Below are positions 14,214 through 21,312 of a stretch of DNA of 22,926 bases, piece after piece (within the stretch, counting starts at the first letter, position 1; every line of letters begins with the position of its first letter). Location: the IMG/VR virus record IMGVR_UViG_3300017991_004506, positions 1 to 22,926 of that record; one strand, given 5' to 3'. Both the position numbers and the translations under genes were made by a program. Origin of the DNA: a virus. A model generated the notes under the pieces. That model did no database searches and was not told the DNA's origin. It saw only the letters and a program-made list of their open reading frames with translations.

Positions 14214-15086
14214 ATGGATAGTACAAGAAAGAAAGCTATTGAGGATGACATAACACAGTCATCTAGAAAGGGTGGTTTATTTTTCTACGTGGATACTGCT
14301 AAGTTAGAGAGATTAGGTATAGAACAGTATAAGCCTTCTCTTGGAGCTAATTTCATTAGAATTATAGCGCCACAATCAACTGGTTTCTTTAGAAGAAAAG
14401 TATGGATACATACAAATGCTGATGTGAATAACCGAACTGTTCTTTGTTTAAGAAAGACGTATGAGGAGCCTTGTCCCATTTGTGAATACAGGGAAGATTT
14501 GAAGAATAAGAATCCAGAGGATGAAAGGATTTCTGAACTTTATCCTGGTAGGAGATATCTTCTTTTCGTATATGATGTTGAGTCTAAAGAGACTGAAGAG
14601 AAAGGTCTTAGATGGTTTGATTGTCCGCCTTCACTCTTTGAGGAGATTGTTAAGCTATCTAAGGATAAACGTACTGGTGAAATTATTGATGTGTCTGATC
14701 CTCGGGATGGTAGGGATATTGAATTTGTGCAGGCTAAGGTGGCAGATAGAATAAGTTATGAATCAATTAAATTGGTTAGTGTACAGGAGACTCCTAAAGA
14801 ATGGCACCAGGATGTTCCAGAGTATGACACTGTTCTTCTAAAGACCTTTTATGACAAAATGAAAGAAGGCATAACTGGTATTACAGCTAGAACGTCAGAA
14901 ACTTCAAGCAAGTCGGATACTGAGGAACCCAGGGAAGCTGAAGCTACTAGGGAATCTTCTTCAGAGCGGAAGTCTAGGGGGGAATCTAGGAATCGAAGTA
15001 GATCAGAGGAACAATCTGTTCCAGTGGATCTGAGTGTTAAGGATAGGATAGATGAGATTCGAAACAGACGAGAAAGAGAGGAATAA
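14214..15086 (+). CDS. Single-stranded DNA-binding protein, T4 gp32-like
   Basis: This 290-residue protein coats single-stranded DNA in replication and recombination. The core carries a zinc site H66-x11-C78-x8-C87-x2-C90, almost the same positions and spacing as in T4 gp32 (H64, C77, C87, C90). This sits within an OB-fold-like region with many aromatic and basic residues. The tail (about 225-290) is low-complexity, rich in Ser, Arg and Glu, and ends EREE. It likely replaces the acidic gp32 tail that binds partner proteins. AAGGGGGT lies before ATG 14214. It sits next to the recombinase gene, as expected for a UvsX/gp32 partnership. Confidence 0.85.
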   Translation: MDSTRKKAIEDDITQSSRKGGLFFYVDTAKLERLGIEQYKPSLGANFIRIIAPQSTGFFRRKVWIHTNADVNNRTVLCLRKTYEEPCPICEYREDLKNKNPEDERISELYPGRRYLLFVYDVESKETEEKGLRWFDCPPSLFEEIVKLSKDKRTGEIIDVSDPRDGRDIEFVQAKVADRISYESIKLVSVQETPKEWHQDVPEYDTVLLKTFYDKMKEGITGITARTSETSSKSDTEEPREAEATRESSSERKSRGESRNRSRSEEQSVPVDLSVKDRIDEIRNRREREE

Positions 15087-15087
15087 G

Positions 15088-15621
15088 ATGAGTCCTGATG
15101 AGAAAGAAATTCTTGATGAGTTGAAAAGTAAACTTGCAGTAGATCCGTTCAATCTTGAGGATGAATGTAAGAATCAATCTATACTTCTTGAGGAAGTTGG
15201 TGAGATAGTTGCTGAGATTAAAAGGAAGTCTAGAGCAGCGAAAGAGCGTCTTGAATATATTAAGGCAAGTTTATCCACCGATATTCGAAAAGAGCCAGAG
15301 AAGTTTGGAATAGTGGGTAAAGCCACTGTGGATTCTGTAGCTTCTACTGTTCTTCTTCAGTCGGAATATGCTGAGGCATTTGAAGAAATGTTAGAAGCTA
15401 TGGAAAAGGCAGATGCTTTTTCCACTCTTCTGGTAGCAGTAGAACAACGTAAATCCTTAATCAGGGATGCTGTTTCGTTGTATATTCACCAGTACTATTC
15501 ATCTCAGAATCTAACTAGTGAACAAGGCCGCCTTGGGAAAGTTACAGAAGAACAGATAATCCAACGGCGACTTGAGAATTCTAGAAGAAAAGAGCAAGAT
15601 GAGGAAGTTAGCGATATTTAG
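15088..15621 (+). CDS. Unknown helical protein between SSB and recombinase genes
   Basis: This 177-residue protein has no recognised domain. It is highly charged and predicted almost entirely helical, with a heptad-like stretch at about 20-65 and a basic and acidic C-terminus. There are no membrane segments, and the only cysteine is near residue 24. ATG 15088 follows the SSB stop by one base, with AGAGAGGAA just upstream inside the SSB gene. Its position between SSB and RecA/UvsX genes makes a mediator or structural role in recombination possible. This is context only. Confidence 0.68.
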   Translation: MSPDEKEILDELKSKLAVDPFNLEDECKNQSILLEEVGEIVAEIKRKSRAAKERLEYIKASLSTDIRKEPEKFGIVGKATVDSVASTVLLQSEYAEAFEEMLEAMEKADAFSTLLVAVEQRKSLIRDAVSLYIHQYYSSQNLTSEQGRLGKVTEEQIIQRRLENSRRKEQDEEVSDI

Positions 15622-15705
15622 TAAGGAAGTTTTCATGAATTCCAAAAACAAATAGGTGTTGGATAAGAGAAGATCTTGGTATTCTAGGGTAAAGGATAGT
15701 CTATA

Positions 15706-16725
15706 ATGGTTGTTAGAGGTGTGGAGGAAGTTTCAGAAAGTTGTAGAATGAAGAATCTTCCGGCTGTTCAAAGTTGGTGTTCTACAGGTTGTACGGTTCT
15801 TGATTTAGCTATTGCAAATAAACTTCCTGGTGGAGTACCTATTGGCAGGATAATCCATTGTTATGGGGGGACGAGCACTTGTAAAACGGTTCTTGCAACA
15901 ACCATTCTGGGGTTTGCACAACGAAATAAAATGTTAGCTTATTATGATGATATAGAACAAACTCTTGATCCTGCTTTTGCAGAGCTGCATGGGTTGGATT
16001 GTAGTGACGGAAAGACAGTTACTCTTTTGCAATCAACTTCATTGGAGGAACTTTTTGACACGAATATAAAGAAGATTGTTTTTGATAAGAAACTTGTCAA
16101 TACTCAAAAAGTAATGGCTATTGATAGCATTACTGCTCTTCCATCTGAAGTAGAGATTAAGGCAAAGATGAAAGATGGGACTTATGGGACTTCTCGAGCT
16201 AAACAGATAGGTGTAGGGCTGCGAAAGTATAATCATCCGCTGGCTAACAATAAGATGACACTTTTCTGCATAGACCAGACTAGGGATAATATTTCAGGAT
16301 GGGGTGAGAAGGAGGTTACTTCAGGAGGTAGGGGTTTAGAATTCTATTCTTCTGTAAGAATATACTTGAAGAGTGATGGTAGAATAGTAAATACCTCTGA
16401 AAAATCTATAGGAATATGGGTCAAGTTTGCTATCAAGAAAAACAAGGTTGGTATTCCTTTAAGAGAGGGAAGATTTAAAATCTTGTTTGACTATGGCTTA
16501 GATGATATAGCTTCTAATCTTTATTTTTTAAGTGAATATCAAAATGGCCCCCAAGCTGCAAAGAATAAAACTACAATGATCAAATATCTAGGCCAAGAGA
16601 GTAAAATGTCTACTGCGATTAAGTATATAGAGAATAAGAATTTAGAATTAGATCTTCAGAAAGAAGTTTGGGAAGTTTGGAAAAAGGTTTATGAAACCGA
16701 GAAACGCAAAACTAGAAAATGGTGA
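15706..16725 (+). CDS. RecA/UvsX-like recombinase
   Basis: This 339-residue RecA-fold ATPase probably drives strand invasion in recombination-dependent replication. 'STGCTVLDLAIANKLPGGVPIGRI' is the RecA/RadA-type start of the core. The P-loop is G54-G-T-S-T-C59-K60-T61, with Cys in place of the usual Gly before Lys. Y-Y-D-D-I-E then stands where RecA has its catalytic glutamate region, and Walker B 'VMAIDSITAL' lies further on. T4 UvsX also departs from the standard P-loop, so activity is plausible. ATG 15706 has an AAAGGA site nine bases upstream; M15 (15748) is an alternative start. It lies with SSB, RuvC-like and Rad50/Mre11 genes, forming a recombination block. Confidence 0.85.
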   Translation: MVVRGVEEVSESCRMKNLPAVQSWCSTGCTVLDLAIANKLPGGVPIGRIIHCYGGTSTCKTVLATTILGFAQRNKMLAYYDDIEQTLDPAFAELHGLDCSDGKTVTLLQSTSLEELFDTNIKKIVFDKKLVNTQKVMAIDSITALPSEVEIKAKMKDGTYGTSRAKQIGVGLRKYNHPLANNKMTLFCIDQTRDNISGWGEKEVTSGGRGLEFYSSVRIYLKSDGRIVNTSEKSIGIWVKFAIKKNKVGIPLREGRFKILFDYGLDDIASNLYFLSEYQNGPQAAKNKTTMIKYLGQESKMSTAIKYIENKNLELDLQKEVWEVWKKVYETEKRKTRKW

Positions 16726-16736
16726 AAGGACTAGAA

Positions 16737-16793
16737 ATGAAAGTGTGTTATCTTAATGATAATTTATCTTTTACAAATGAGGAGACGGTATGA
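16737..16793 (+). CDS. Micro-ORF (18 aa) coupled to the resolvase gene
   Basis: ATG 16737 is preceded by AAAGGA at 16725-16730 with six-base spacing. It encodes 18 residues (MKVCYLNDNLSFTNEETV), and its TGA overlaps the ATG of the RuvC-like gene by 4 bases (ATGA at 16790). It may be a translated leader that delivers ribosomes to the resolvase start, or a tiny protein. It fills an otherwise empty 64-base gap. There is no sequence-level evidence of function beyond the start signals. Confidence 0.4.
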   Translation: MKVCYLNDNLSFTNEETV

Positions 16794-17293
16794 TAATTGG
16801 GATTGACCTGGGGCTTCAAGGAGCTATTGCTACAATAACCAATGAAGGAAGATTTCAAGAAATGTTTGATATGCCTATCATTAATATCAAAGTTGGAAAG
16901 AGAAGTAAAAACAAGTATGACATAAAGGCTCTTAGTAAAGATATGTATGATGTTTGCACTAATGATGATTTTGTTTTTATTGAAGACACTCAGCCTATGG
17001 TAGGAGTTAGAGTACAAGCTTCATATGGTCTTGGATATTGTAAAGGATTGTTGGTGGGAATGCTCTCAATGAGGAATGTTTCTTATGAGCTAGTTCGACC
17101 TAGACAGTGGCAGAAGCATTTTGGTATTACAGGGGCAAAAGGAGATACAAAGAAGCAGAGTTATTTAATTGCTTCTCAGTTGTTTCCTACCGCTGAACTT
17201 ACTACACCAAGAGGGAGGAAATTAGATGGAAGATGTGATGCCTTACTTATTGCTGAATGGGGTAGAAGACATTTACAAGGAGAAATGAAATGA
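16790..17293 (+). CDS. RuvC-like Holliday junction resolvase
   Basis: This 167-residue protein has the RuvC/RNase H fold. The acidic catalytic set is G-I-D6-L-G, F-I-E65-D, and D146-x3-D150 in 'LDGRCDALLIAEW', in the order seen in RuvC. 'YELVRPRQWQKHFG' and 'GAKGDTKKQS' match the DNA-contact segment of phage members. It would cut four-way junctions formed by the recombinase or branched replication intermediates before packaging. The next gene overlaps its stop by 4 bases. Confidence 0.88.
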   Translation: MIIGIDLGLQGAIATITNEGRFQEMFDMPIINIKVGKRSKNKYDIKALSKDMYDVCTNDDFVFIEDTQPMVGVRVQASYGLGYCKGLLVGMLSMRNVSYELVRPRQWQKHFGITGAKGDTKKQSYLIASQLFPTAELTTPRGRKLDGRCDALLIAEWGRRHLQGEMK

Positions 17294-17526
17294 GATTTTT
17301 GAAAGTTAAACTAATTGGTAAAGATGGCAACCCTGGAGGGTTTTTCTGGGTTAATCCAAGGAAGGTTGTGGGTGTAATGGACGCTAAAGTTCCTGGACAA
17401 CTTTCAGGTCCTGCTGGAGAGCCCATAGCTGAACACAAAGCAGCTCTTGATCTTGGTGATAAGATAATTGTTGTAGATGCGTTGCCCAGAGAATTGGTTG
17501 AAATGTTAGAGTTGGGGCTTTTGTGA
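17290..17526 (+). CDS. Small unknown protein (78 aa), FlbD-like pattern
   Basis: The 78 residues alternate strands and glycines: a 'FLKVKLIGKDG' start, 'FFWVNPRKVVGVMD', then 'GDKIIVVDALPRELVEML'. This resembles the short beta-barrel FlbD-type proteins that phages often carry, but the match is only a pattern. There is no membrane segment and no cysteine. ATG 17290 lies inside the RuvC-like stop (ATGA), so expression is coupled. Function unknown. Confidence 0.65.
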   Translation: MRFLKVKLIGKDGNPGGFFWVNPRKVVGVMDAKVPGQLSGPAGEPIAEHKAALDLGDKIIVVDALPRELVEMLELGLL

Positions 17527-17576
17527 TAATTCCACTGAAGGCAAATGGGTGGTGGTCGTGGCAAAATTGGGTATGA
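17523..17576 (+). CDS. Tryptophan-rich micro-ORF (17 aa)
   Basis: GTG 17523 overlaps the stop of the preceding gene (GTGA), and the frame runs 17 codons to TGA. The peptide contains G-W-W-S-W-Q-N-W, four tryptophans in seven residues, the density seen in attenuator leader peptides. It fills most of the 62 bases before the Rad50-like gene. No obvious attenuator hairpin follows. It may be a chance frame or a translated spacer that reaches the next start. Confidence 0.3.
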   Translation: MIIPLKANGWWSWQNWV

Positions 17577-17588
17577 AAAGGTGGATGA

Positions 17589-18692
17589 ATGATTAAGAGT
17601 TTAATTCTAACTAACTTTAGGTCTCATAAGAATACCACACTTGAATTCTCTCCTCGTGTGAATATTATTGTAGGTCCGTCGGATAATGGTAAATCAAACA
17701 TTGTGAGGAGTTTGAATTGGATTATATTTAATAGACCTTTAGGAGGGAATATCATACGTACAGGGGAGGATGAAGCCCAGTCCCAAGTGGTTATAGAAAG
17801 AGATGGATCTCAAGTTGGGGTTGCTCGAGGAAAAGGTAAATCTGTCAATAAATATGTTCTTAATATGTCAGGGAAGAGTGTTGTTTTTTCATCTTTTGGG
17901 GCATCCCCTCCAGAACCAGTTTTAGAAGCTTTAAATTTATCTGACATAAATATTCAGAGGCAGAATGAGCCATATTTTTTAGTCTTTGATTCACCTGGGC
18001 AGGTTGCTACTTACATACGATCTATTACCAAATTAGATGAAGTAGATCAGGTTGTTAGACTGCTTGTAAGTAAGATTCATACGGAAAGAGGGAAGGTGGC
18101 TAATTATCAAGATGCTCTTCATGAAATAACAAAAGAATTGACTGAACTTTCTAAGATAGATCTTGATGGGCTTGATAAGAGAATAAAGAGAACTCACTCT
18201 CTTGTTGGAGATAATAAAAAGTTGGAGTTACAATATCAAGAATTATCCACAATTCTTTCTGAATTAGAGACAGTTGAGGCAAGTATAATAAATCTACCAG
18301 AAAACGTGGATCAAATTCTACAAGATTGTGTGAATGTAATTGGATTTTATCTAGAAATTTATGATAAGAGGAGGGCGCTTACCCAGTTACTGGATGAGTT
18401 AGAATTAGTAGAACAACAGAAGATTATTCTTCCAGAAAATTTAGAAATTCTTGATATTAATATTGTCATTCAAAAGTATAATAACATATGTAGGAGGAGA
18501 AATGAGCTGTTTGATTTATTAGAGAGGTTAGAGAATATTGAAGTGAGATGTGGTGAAGTTAGTAGCCAATATGCCATGCTTGTGGAAAAAGAAAAGCTAC
18601 TTATGAGTCAACTGGATACTTGCCCATTTTGTAATTCTGATTTGAATGAGAAATCAAAGAAAATTCTAGTTCAAGGGCAGTTGAGGGGGTGA
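17589..18692 (+). CDS. Rad50/SbcC-like ATPase, N-terminal half ending in a zinc hook
   Basis: This 367-residue protein matches the N-terminal half of Rad50/SbcC/gp46. 'LILTNFRSHKNTTLEF' is the standard opening and Walker A is G29-P-S-D-N-G-K35-S36-N. The first ATPase lobe runs to about 165 and is followed by helices with coiled-coil character to about 340. C345-P-F-C348 then forms the CxxC zinc hook that dimerises Rad50 at its coil tip. The chain stops 19 residues later, so the descending coil, signature motif and Walker B are missing. They are encoded separately at 21309. With the Mre11-like nuclease at 19005 this makes an end-processing complex. AAGGTGGATGA precedes ATG 17589. Confidence 0.85.
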   Translation: MIKSLILTNFRSHKNTTLEFSPRVNIIVGPSDNGKSNIVRSLNWIIFNRPLGGNIIRTGEDEAQSQVVIERDGSQVGVARGKGKSVNKYVLNMSGKSVVFSSFGASPPEPVLEALNLSDINIQRQNEPYFLVFDSPGQVATYIRSITKLDEVDQVVRLLVSKIHTERGKVANYQDALHEITKELTELSKIDLDGLDKRIKRTHSLVGDNKKLELQYQELSTILSELETVEASIINLPENVDQILQDCVNVIGFYLEIYDKRRALTQLLDELELVEQQKIILPENLEILDINIVIQKYNNICRRRNELFDLLERLENIEVRCGEVSSQYAMLVEKEKLLMSQLDTCPFCNSDLNEKSKKILVQGQLRG

Positions 18693-18693
18693 A

Positions 18694-19008
18694 ATGATGG
18701 AGAGCAGCAAAATTACATCTGATCTTACATTTGAGGCAATCAACGAGGATTATGCGGGTTGTTTTCTAGGTTTAAGAAAATGTGGATATACTGCTGTGGA
18801 ATCTCTGATGTTAGCTTTTGGTGATTTTTTAATAACTTTTAATTCTCTTGAGATAGAAGAATTGATGAAATCTATTTGGAATAATGAACAGAAGATTCAT
18901 GATAGTAGGGATTCTTTGGAAGTTCAGATCTTCAAGGTAGATTTGGATTTGTCGGTTTGCTTGCTTAGAAATGCTATAAATCAATTTCTGGGAGAGAAGC
19001 AATTATGA
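18694..19008 (+). CDS. Unknown small protein between the Rad50-N and Mre11 genes
   Basis: This 104-residue protein is acidic and mainly helical, and I recognise no family. ATG 18694 follows the Rad50-N stop by one base, with GAGGGGGTGA upstream; ATG 18697 is an alternative. Its stop overlaps the Mre11-like start by 4 bases (ATGA). Lying between the two complex members, it may assist the Mre11-Rad50 assembly, but no motif supports this. Confidence 0.7.
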   Translation: MMESSKITSDLTFEAINEDYAGCFLGLRKCGYTAVESLMLAFGDFLITFNSLEIEELMKSIWNNEQKIHDSRDSLEVQIFKVDLDLSVCLLRNAINQFLGEKQL

Positions 19009-19931
19009 AGATAGGAATTCTAGGTGATACACACTTTACTAATAGAAGTCCAGAACGTCGAATAGACAATTATTGGGAAACTCTCGAAGATAAATTAACT
19101 CAAGCATTAACTATATTTGTGAGTAATGATTGTGATTGCATTATACAACCAGGAGATTTTTTTGATAGTTCAACAACAGCGGATCGGGTAAAAGCAGTTT
19201 TGATTCAACTTTTTAAAAGGTATAGATTAGGGGTATATTGTGTTGCTGGTCAGCATGATATCACGGGGCACAGTATGTATACACTTGCTAATAGCCCTTT
19301 AGCAGTTCTGCAATCTGCGGGTGTTGTTAAGGTGGTTAATGGCGATTGTTGTTCTCTTGGAGCACTCAATAAAGATAGTAATGTACAAATATATGGAGCC
19401 CCATTTGGTGAAGAAGTTCCTAAACCTTTTGATTATGGTTACAATATTCTTATAATTCATAAGATGATTGGAAATAGACCTTTATATCCTGGACAGGACT
19501 TAACAGATCCTAGGAGATTTCTTAGACAGCATCCTGGTTATAACCTTGTTGTTTGTGGTGATTATCATTACAGATTTATTGAAACTCATGATGGAAGAAC
19601 TATTTTGAATCCTGGAGCAATGGTTAGAAAAACTATATCAAAGTTTGATTTACAACATAAACCTGCTGTTATTATATTTGATACAGAAACTAATGAAACT
19701 GAAGTTGTAAAGTTGAATGTTAAGCTTCCAGAAGAGGTATTTGATCTTACCAAAACTACGAAGAAAGACAATTTAGTTTTGCTTCAGTTCATTGAAAGAT
19801 TGAAGAATCAAACTGGAAAAATGATTGAATGGAAACGAATTCTTCTTGAAGTGCTTAAGGAGAGAAATGCAAATCGGAGGGTCAAGAATATCATTGATGA
19901 GACATTAGAACTTGTAAGGATGAATGCTTGA
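19005..19931 (+). CDS. Mre11/SbcD-like nuclease (T4 gp47-type)
   Basis: This 308-residue calcineurin-like phosphoesterase is of the Mre11 type. Metal-binding motifs are G-D8-T-H10, P-G-D51-F-F-D, A-G-Q83-H84-D85, an 'IIHK' histidine, and G-D-Y-H-Y. The third motif has Gln where Mre11 has Asn (GNHD). I believe I have seen GQHD in other phage relatives, but have not checked this. The C-terminal 60 residues are basic and helical and could form the Rad50-binding region. With the split Rad50 ATPase it would trim DNA ends and produce 3' tails for the recombinase. It is coupled to the upstream gene by ATGA. Confidence 0.85.
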   Translation: MKIGILGDTHFTNRSPERRIDNYWETLEDKLTQALTIFVSNDCDCIIQPGDFFDSSTTADRVKAVLIQLFKRYRLGVYCVAGQHDITGHSMYTLANSPLAVLQSAGVVKVVNGDCCSLGALNKDSNVQIYGAPFGEEVPKPFDYGYNILIIHKMIGNRPLYPGQDLTDPRRFLRQHPGYNLVVCGDYHYRFIETHDGRTILNPGAMVRKTISKFDLQHKPAVIIFDTETNETEVVKLNVKLPEEVFDLTKTTKKDNLVLLQFIERLKNQTGKMIEWKRILLEVLKERNANRRVKNIIDETLELVRMNA

Positions 19932-20027
19932 TAGTAGATAGGGCACTTTAACACAGAATTCATATTTCTTGGACCTGGATTAAGTATTGTTTCAATATTA
20001 GAAGGTTTTGAAGTTAAGGGGGAAAAG

Positions 20028-20291
20028 ATGAGTGATATTCTTAAAGAACTAAAACAAAAACAAGAGAAGATTGTAAATTTTCAAAGGACAAAGGCAAGAC
20101 AAGAGGGTCAAAGAGACCAAATTCTGCAACAATTGAAAGAGAAGTTTGGTGTAGACTCCCTTGACGACGGCAAGAAAAAACTTAAAAAGATGGATAATGA
20201 GATTCGAGAAAATGAGGTGCATATTGAAGAACTTGATGAGGAAATGGAAAGGATCATTTCTGCGGCGGAAGTTAAAGAAACAGAAGACTAG
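20028..20291 (+). CDS. Small coiled-coil protein (87 aa)
   Basis: The protein is almost entirely a charged coiled coil: 'ELKQKQEKIVNFQRTKARQ' in the first helix, a short turn at 'FGVDSLDDGKKK', then 'MDNEIRENEVHIEELDEEME'. It resembles a two-helix hairpin such as the descending arm of an SMC or Rad50 coil. AGGGGG lies before ATG 20028. It sits between the Mre11 gene and the Rad50 C-terminal half, so it may bind the split complex. The 96 bases before it contain an in-frame open stretch without a start codon. Confidence 0.68.
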   Translation: MSDILKELKQKQEKIVNFQRTKARQEGQRDQILQQLKEKFGVDSLDDGKKKLKKMDNEIRENEVHIEELDEEMERIISAAEVKETED

Positions 20292-20463
20292 GGTTGGTTT
20301 TGCTGTTTTACAGAAAGATAGAATAACAGGTTTGGGTCGTTGGCATACCTGGGATGAAAACGGAGAGGATAAAGCCCTCTTTGATCCAGGTTTACCTTTG
20401 GAGCTAATCCCAGACCAACTACAAGAGGGAACCTTCATTGAGATCTATGCAAGGAATAATTAG
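20236..20463 (+). CDS. Small unknown protein (about 75 aa), overlapping start
   Basis: The conserved-looking part begins at 'KKQKTRVGFAVLQKDR' and continues through 'GLGRWHTWDENGED' to 'LQEGTFIEIYARNN', a small mostly beta protein of unknown function. The start is uncertain. ATG 20236 gives 75 residues and overlaps the preceding gene by 56 bases with a weak GAAGA site. CTG 20260 has a better AAAGGA site six bases upstream and gives 67 residues. Earlier ATG/TTG codons at 20161-20212 give a basic stretch that looks like the shadow of the neighbour's frame. Confidence 0.58.
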   Translation: MRKWKGSFLRRKLKKQKTRVGFAVLQKDRITGLGRWHTWDENGEDKALFDPGLPLELIPDQLQEGTFIEIYARNN

Positions 20464-20577
20464 ATGAACTTACAAGTATACATAGATATATTCCTTTTTG
20501 TATTGGCATTCATTATTGCGATAAGCACTCCTCTTGTATTTTACTTATTGGCTAAAGCTATTTGGAGATGTAGATGA
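20464..20577 (+). CDS. Single-span membrane peptide (37 aa)
   Basis: ATG 20464 follows AAGGA at 20451-20455, right after the preceding stop. A short polar N-terminus (MNLQVY) precedes a hydrophobic helix at about 7-31 and a basic C-terminus (KAIWRCR). The expected topology is a single span with its C-terminus inside. Its TGA overlaps the next ATG by 4 bases. Function unknown. Confidence 0.55.
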   Translation: MNLQVYIDIFLFVLAFIIAISTPLVFYLLAKAIWRCR

Positions 20578-21158
20578 GTAGACAAACATGGTTGATAGGT
20601 GATACTCATTTTTATCATGGGAGACTGACCGAGTATTGTGGTCGCCCCAAGAATTTTACGGATGAAATTCTTGGTAGATGGCAAGAGGCAGTTTCTCAAG
20701 ATGATTTAATATATCATCTTGGTGATGTTATTTTCAAGCACGATGGAGATTTAGAAAGTGTTCTAGAGATTCTTCCGGGGATTAAGGTTCTTATTAAAGG
20801 AAATCATGATAAAAAACCCTATCAGTGGTATTTAGAAAGAGGGTTTGCTGCTGTCTGTGATTATATTGTGGTGGATTGTAGAACAAGGATGAGAGGCACA
20901 TTCATGAAGTACAGAAAAATACTTCTATCACACAAACCAATGAATATCCCAGAAGGAGTGGATGTCAATATACACGGACATTTTCATAATAGTCTACTTG
21001 AAAGATGGGAGAAAGAGTTGGTTGCAAACCTGACTGAGAATCATTATTTGTTTGCTTTGGAAAATGTTGGTTATAGACCTATATTGCTTAGCAGGGCTAT
21101 AGAGGATAATTTAGTTTTGAAGAGTATCAAAAATGAAGGAAAAAAAGGTTCACTATAG
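20574..21158 (+). CDS. Calcineurin-like metallophosphoesterase
   Basis: This 194-residue protein has all five metal-site blocks of the family: G-D-T-H-F-Y-H, H-L-G-D-V, G-N-H-D, L-S-H-K-P and H-G-H-F-H. It is closer to the small YfcE or phosphatase-type phage enzymes than to Mre11, since there is no Rad50-binding extension. It may hydrolyse a phosphodiester, nucleotide or 2',3'-cyclic phosphate; the substrate is not shown. The start overlaps the membrane peptide gene by 4 bases, and the 3' end overlaps the next small gene by 26 bases. Confidence 0.85.
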   Translation: MSRQTWLIGDTHFYHGRLTEYCGRPKNFTDEILGRWQEAVSQDDLIYHLGDVIFKHDGDLESVLEILPGIKVLIKGNHDKKPYQWYLERGFAAVCDYIVVDCRTRMRGTFMKYRKILLSHKPMNIPEGVDVNIHGHFHNSLLERWEKELVANLTENHYLFALENVGYRPILLSRAIEDNLVLKSIKNEGKKGSL

Positions 21159-21312
21159 TTGTAGGTATGTTGGTGATTTAGCTTGTGGAATCTCCTTCTT
21201 TTTTCATGACCTTCTTGGAGATAGTTTTCGTAAAGTAACATTCAATGAAAAAAGAGCTACTTGTAGAAATTGTATTAGAGTGCTTAAATCTCGTAGGGAG
21301 AAGAAAACGTGA
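21133..21312 (+). CDS. Small cysteine-rich, zinc-ribbon-like protein (59 aa)
   Basis: ATG 21133 overlaps the phosphoesterase end, and TGA overlaps the next GTG by 4 bases (GTGA at 21309). The protein has C10 with C18 and H25 in its first half and C44-R-N-C47 near the end. This fits a small zinc ribbon of the kind common in phages as '(V/A)TCxxC'. The ends are basic. Function unknown; DNA or protein binding is likely. Confidence 0.6.
   Translation: MKEKKVHYSCRYVGDLACGISFFFHDLLGDSFRKVTFNEKRATCRNCIRVLKSRREKKT

Noticed and set aside
15659-15707. Promoter before the recombinase (TTGGAT/TATTCT or TATAAT at 15702)
   Set aside because: Spacing is 15 bases for the first pair, and TATAAT overlaps the ATG, so neither makes a believable promoter for this gene.
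19969-19998. Promoter-like TTGGAC with CAATAT
   Set aside because: The -10 match is weak, and AT-rich phage DNA gives such matches by chance.
20161-20235. Earlier start for the small protein ending at 20463
   Set aside because: The added residues are the frame-shifted shadow of the coiled-coil gene and contain no conserved-looking sequence.
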